A stretch of DNA of 64,000 bases from Littorina saxatilis (taxonomy: Eukaryota; Mollusca; Gastropoda; Littorinimorpha; Littorinidae). Where the stretch lies: contig NC_090252.1 of assembly GCF_037325665.1 (NCBI RefSeq), forward strand, positions 50,752,868-50,816,867, given 5' to 3'. The notes beneath the pieces were generated by a model. It saw nothing but the letters and a program-made list of their open reading frames with translations. It ran no database searches and was not told the origin of the DNA. The translations under genes were made by a program, and so were the position numbers. This document shows, piece after piece, positions 61,844 to 64,000 of this stretch; the first letter of the stretch is position 1; every line of letters starts with the position of its first letter.

Positions 61844-62053
<210 letters not shown>

Positions 62054-62192
62054 GAAGAGATATATTGCTATGTCACACGCTTTCCTTCTTTGCCACTACT
62101 AAAGGAAACGTGTGCAAGATTGTATGTTACAGTGTTTGGAGCATGTGCAAGAACGGATTCAAACTCGAAATCGTCCCTCCAAAAGCCCCAAA

Positions 62193-62351
62193 ATGCACAC
62201 ACGACTTTTATTTCTCCTGCTGTTGTCGTGTCTTCTCTTTACAAATTCTTCAACGCTGAGAATACTGAAAACGGCATCCCAGACTACAGTACTGTTTCCA
62301 TACGCGAGTTTAGCTTCCCTTGGAAAGTGGCTCGCTCAGGAGGCCTGTTAG
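62193..62351 (+). CDS. Small secreted-peptide ORF (52 aa), hypothetical
   Basis: ATG at 62193 encodes MHTRLLFLLLLSCLLFTNSS, TLRILKTASQTTVLFPYASL, ASLGKWLAQEAC and a stop at 62351. The first 18 residues form a classic signal peptide (R then LLFLLLLSCLLF), with likely cleavage after TNSS. The mature part is about 30 residues with one Cys. The frame is open further upstream to 62112 but this Met fits a signal peptide best. It could be a real small secreted peptide, an exon of a larger protein, or chance. No dibasic processing sites are seen. Confidence 0.35.
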   Translation: MHTRLLFLLLLSCLLFTNSSTLRILKTASQTTVLFPYASLASLGKWLAQEAC

Positions 62352-62550
62352 TCTGAAACTAGAAGGACAGAGTTCTGAACATAGATGACAAAGACCCCGG
62401 AAAGAACAAACATTTCGCGGATGCAGACACAGAAAGACGTCATGAAGAATGGAATGCTTCAAAAGATACAGACTGTGACGTCATTCACATATACCGAGAC
62501 GTCATTCATAGTTGTTCGTTCACTTTCGTCAAAAAGTAGATCTCTCCACA

Positions 62551-62581
62551 ATGGCTGCTCCTGTGTTTAGGTTTATCAAGC
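62551..62581 (+). CDS. Short first coding exon (MAAPVFRFIK)
   Basis: CCACAATGGCTGC is a strong animal start context. Ten codons (MAAPVFRFIK) precede the donor ATCAAGC|GTGAGT. The downstream exon is not recognised. Genes of housekeeping and mitochondrial proteins often start this way, but identity cannot be given. The hairpin MITE at 62639-62775 would lie in its first intron. Confidence 0.4.
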
Positions 62582-62638
62582 GTGAGTACGCAAAACGTGT
62601 TTGTTCTCTCCTCTGTTGAAGCTGTGAGACATAATCGC

Positions 62639-62775
62639 CATTACGAGCTAGTCGTGTGACAGAGAGTGTTCTTGCACACTCGACTGCTGCTGTTTCACTC
62701 CGGCTAAAGCCGTCGTGAAACATCTACAGTCTCGTGTGCAAGAAAACTCTCTGTCACACGACAAGCTCGTAATAG
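62639..62775. mobile_element. Hairpin MITE (~137 bp)
   Basis: ATTACGAGCTAGTCGTGTGA at the left pairs with TCACACGACAAGCTCGTAAT at the right; the arms of about 47 bases differ at a few positions. A second inner pair (TGTTTCAC with GTGAAACA; CGGCT with AGCCG) means nearly the whole element folds into one hairpin. No clear target duplication. Confidence 0.85.
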
Positions 62776-62792
62776 CGGGTAATATCATATGT

Positions 62793-62805
62793 GTGTGTGT
62801 GTGTC

Positions 62806-62857
<52 letters not shown>
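62793..62857. repeat. (GT)n then (CT)n
   Basis: A short GT tract followed by about 45 bases of CT. Confidence 0.95.
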
Positions 62858-62859
<2 letters not shown>

Positions 62860-63151
62860 GTTTATATACATTCACATCCGTTTGAGGTTTGTATGTGAGT
62901 GCGCATCGGTGTTTGTTAACATTCGCTGCGCAGCCAAATTTCCCCTGTGTTCCCTGCCAACGCGCGATTTAGAGCCATTTTGAAAAAAATATTAAAAATC
63001 AACAACACAAGATAACCTTACATACCTTATGTTTTTGCAAAGTTTGAAACTTACTCTTTTAGAAAATATATGAAACATTTGAAAGTACATACCTTTTGTT
63101 GTCTTCATATCCACGCAAAATATCCAATTTGAAGCAAAACAAAAAAACTTT

Positions 63152-63364
63152 CTACGTCATGGGTTCATCATACACAATGTCATGATCGACACTTGCATTG
63201 CCCGAATCATCACCCAAATGATCGTCCATTGGCACAAAATCGTCACCAGAATCTAAAATATCATCTCCACTATCATCATCACTGAGGTCAAGATCAGAAC
63301 CGTACTGAATAACACGTTCTAGCACTCTTTTCAAGTTACTACGTCTCAGCAGAACGATCCGCCA
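63152..63364 (-). CDS. Acidic ORF fragment near the right edge, unknown
   Basis: The minus-strand frame contains RRSNLKRVLERVIQYGSDLD, LSDDDSGDDILDSGDDFVPM, DDHLGDDSGNASVDHDIVYD and stops after EPMT. A short basic helix followed by an Asp/Ser-rich stretch resembles N-termini of piggyBac-type transposases and some nuclear proteins, but no catalytic region follows. An alternative start AAGATGGCGGATCG at about 63365 gives only eight codons. Identity is not established. Confidence 0.3.
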   Translation of the reverse strand, partial: WRIVLLRRSNLKRVLERVIQYGSDLDLSDDDSGDDILDSGDDFVPMDDHLGDDSGNASVDHDIVYDEPMT

Positions 63365-63674
63365 TCTTGGAAAAGTCAAAACACGTGGGTCGCACACCGT
63401 CAACAAAATTTTTATTAATCCCAACAATTTAAGGGAAGGAACTGTTTACAGTGAATGGTACCACTGTAGACAGATAGAAGTTCATTGCAGGGGTTGTTTC
63501 CCTTGGTCAGCAGGACCGTTTACACCGTTAAAAATTCGTGATATCCGTCGGAACTCAAGTGCCGGCACGCAGCCAACGCTAAACACAGGTGTCGGAATTC
63601 CAGTTCCGACGCGCAGCGAATGTGTGAAGTTGTCATGGGGATTTCAATCAGGGATTTGAAATGACTCGTCGAAA

Positions 63675-64000
63675 GTAACAATACGTGTTCATCCTATTGA
63701 TCCGATGTACTATGTGGCTATTGTTGTAACTTTGTAACAATACGTGTTCATCCTATTGATCCGATGTACTATGTGGCTATTGTTGTAACTTTGTAACAAT
63801 ACGTGTTCATCCTATTGATCCGATGTACTATGTGGCTATTGTTGTAACTTTGTAACAATACGTGTTCATCCTATTGATCCGATGTACTATGTGGCTATTG
63901 TTGTAACTTTGTAACAATACGTGTTCATCCTATTGATCCGATGTACTATGTGGCTATTGTTGTAACTTTGTAACAATACGTGTTCATCCTATTGATCCGA
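63675..64000. repeat. 59-bp tandem array, runs off the window
   Basis: GTAACAATACGTGTTCATCC begins units at 63675, 63734, 63793, 63852, 63911 and 63970: an exact 59-base period with no visible differences between units. At least 5.5 units are present. The identity points to recent expansion or ongoing homogenisation. Confidence 0.96.

Overview
This window reads as nuclear DNA of a mollusc, most likely a gastropod. That judgement rests on the repeats: a tRNA-derived SINE with clear A and B boxes and an AAAC-repeat tail, related SINEs ending in GACGTTAAACACC plus AAAG repeats, AGGTCA-rich elements, long (CT)n and (CA)n tracts, and many LINE lineages of the kind known from molluscs. No bacterial or organelle signal is seen. 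Host coding sequence is sparse and split into exons; most of the 64 kb is nested mobile DNA.

Layout. 1-944: the 3' end of an RNase H-bearing LINE, inserted in an acidic minus-strand ORF beside a Mutator-like DNA transposase (1.47-3.55 kb). 3.9-9.5 kb: minisatellites, a CR1-like LINE end, a LINE zinc-knuckle ORF1 piece and a ~330-bp tandem array. 10.07-10.73 kb: a truncated Tc1/mariner. 12.17-14.10 kb: two related minus-strand exons separated by an element full of AGGTCA half-sites, whose second copy lies inverted at 16.0-16.85 kb; between them are a large foldback and a broken PIF/Harbinger transposase. 18.86-22.12 kb: a near-copy of the 2.2-7.6 kb region with its own later insertions.

22.4-29.1 kb: the best host gene, on the minus strand. 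It has a SAP domain split over two exons, an AT-hook exon, and a Pro/Ala-rich last exon that a SINE interrupts. A 3.6-kb LINE sits in one of its introns. Directly upstream, 29.2-38.4 kb holds a long LINE in the same orientation. It has a membrane-spanning leader, a 2A-like peptide, a coiled-coil/RRM ORF1 and an EN-RT ORF2, and it is split by a young Ty3/Gypsy-type LTR retrotransposon (31.93-36.71 kb) with identical LTRs and a 5-bp target duplication.

39.6-64 kb: a signal-peptide first exon; a LINE split by a tRNA-SINE; a 1351-bp pogo/Tigger-like non-autonomous transposon; an SGNH-esterase LINE ORF1; four copies of one duplicated exon (47.3-50.1 kb); a full-length 647-bp SINE; an RNase H LINE with its catalytic core deleted; a Penelope-like element split by two SINEs; a second signal-peptide exon; a 150-160-bp satellite; (CT)n tracts; a small secreted-peptide ORF; a hairpin MITE; and a 59-bp tandem array running off the window.

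The strongest unifying signal is in the 3' ends. Several retroelement families share a short tail core that can fold into a hairpin with compensatory base changes. Many genomic copies consist only of that tail (37-66 bp), begin at nearly the same base, and carry clean 10-13 bp target duplications. One such insertion has duplicated a splice donor. All calls are by eye; no alignment or search was run.
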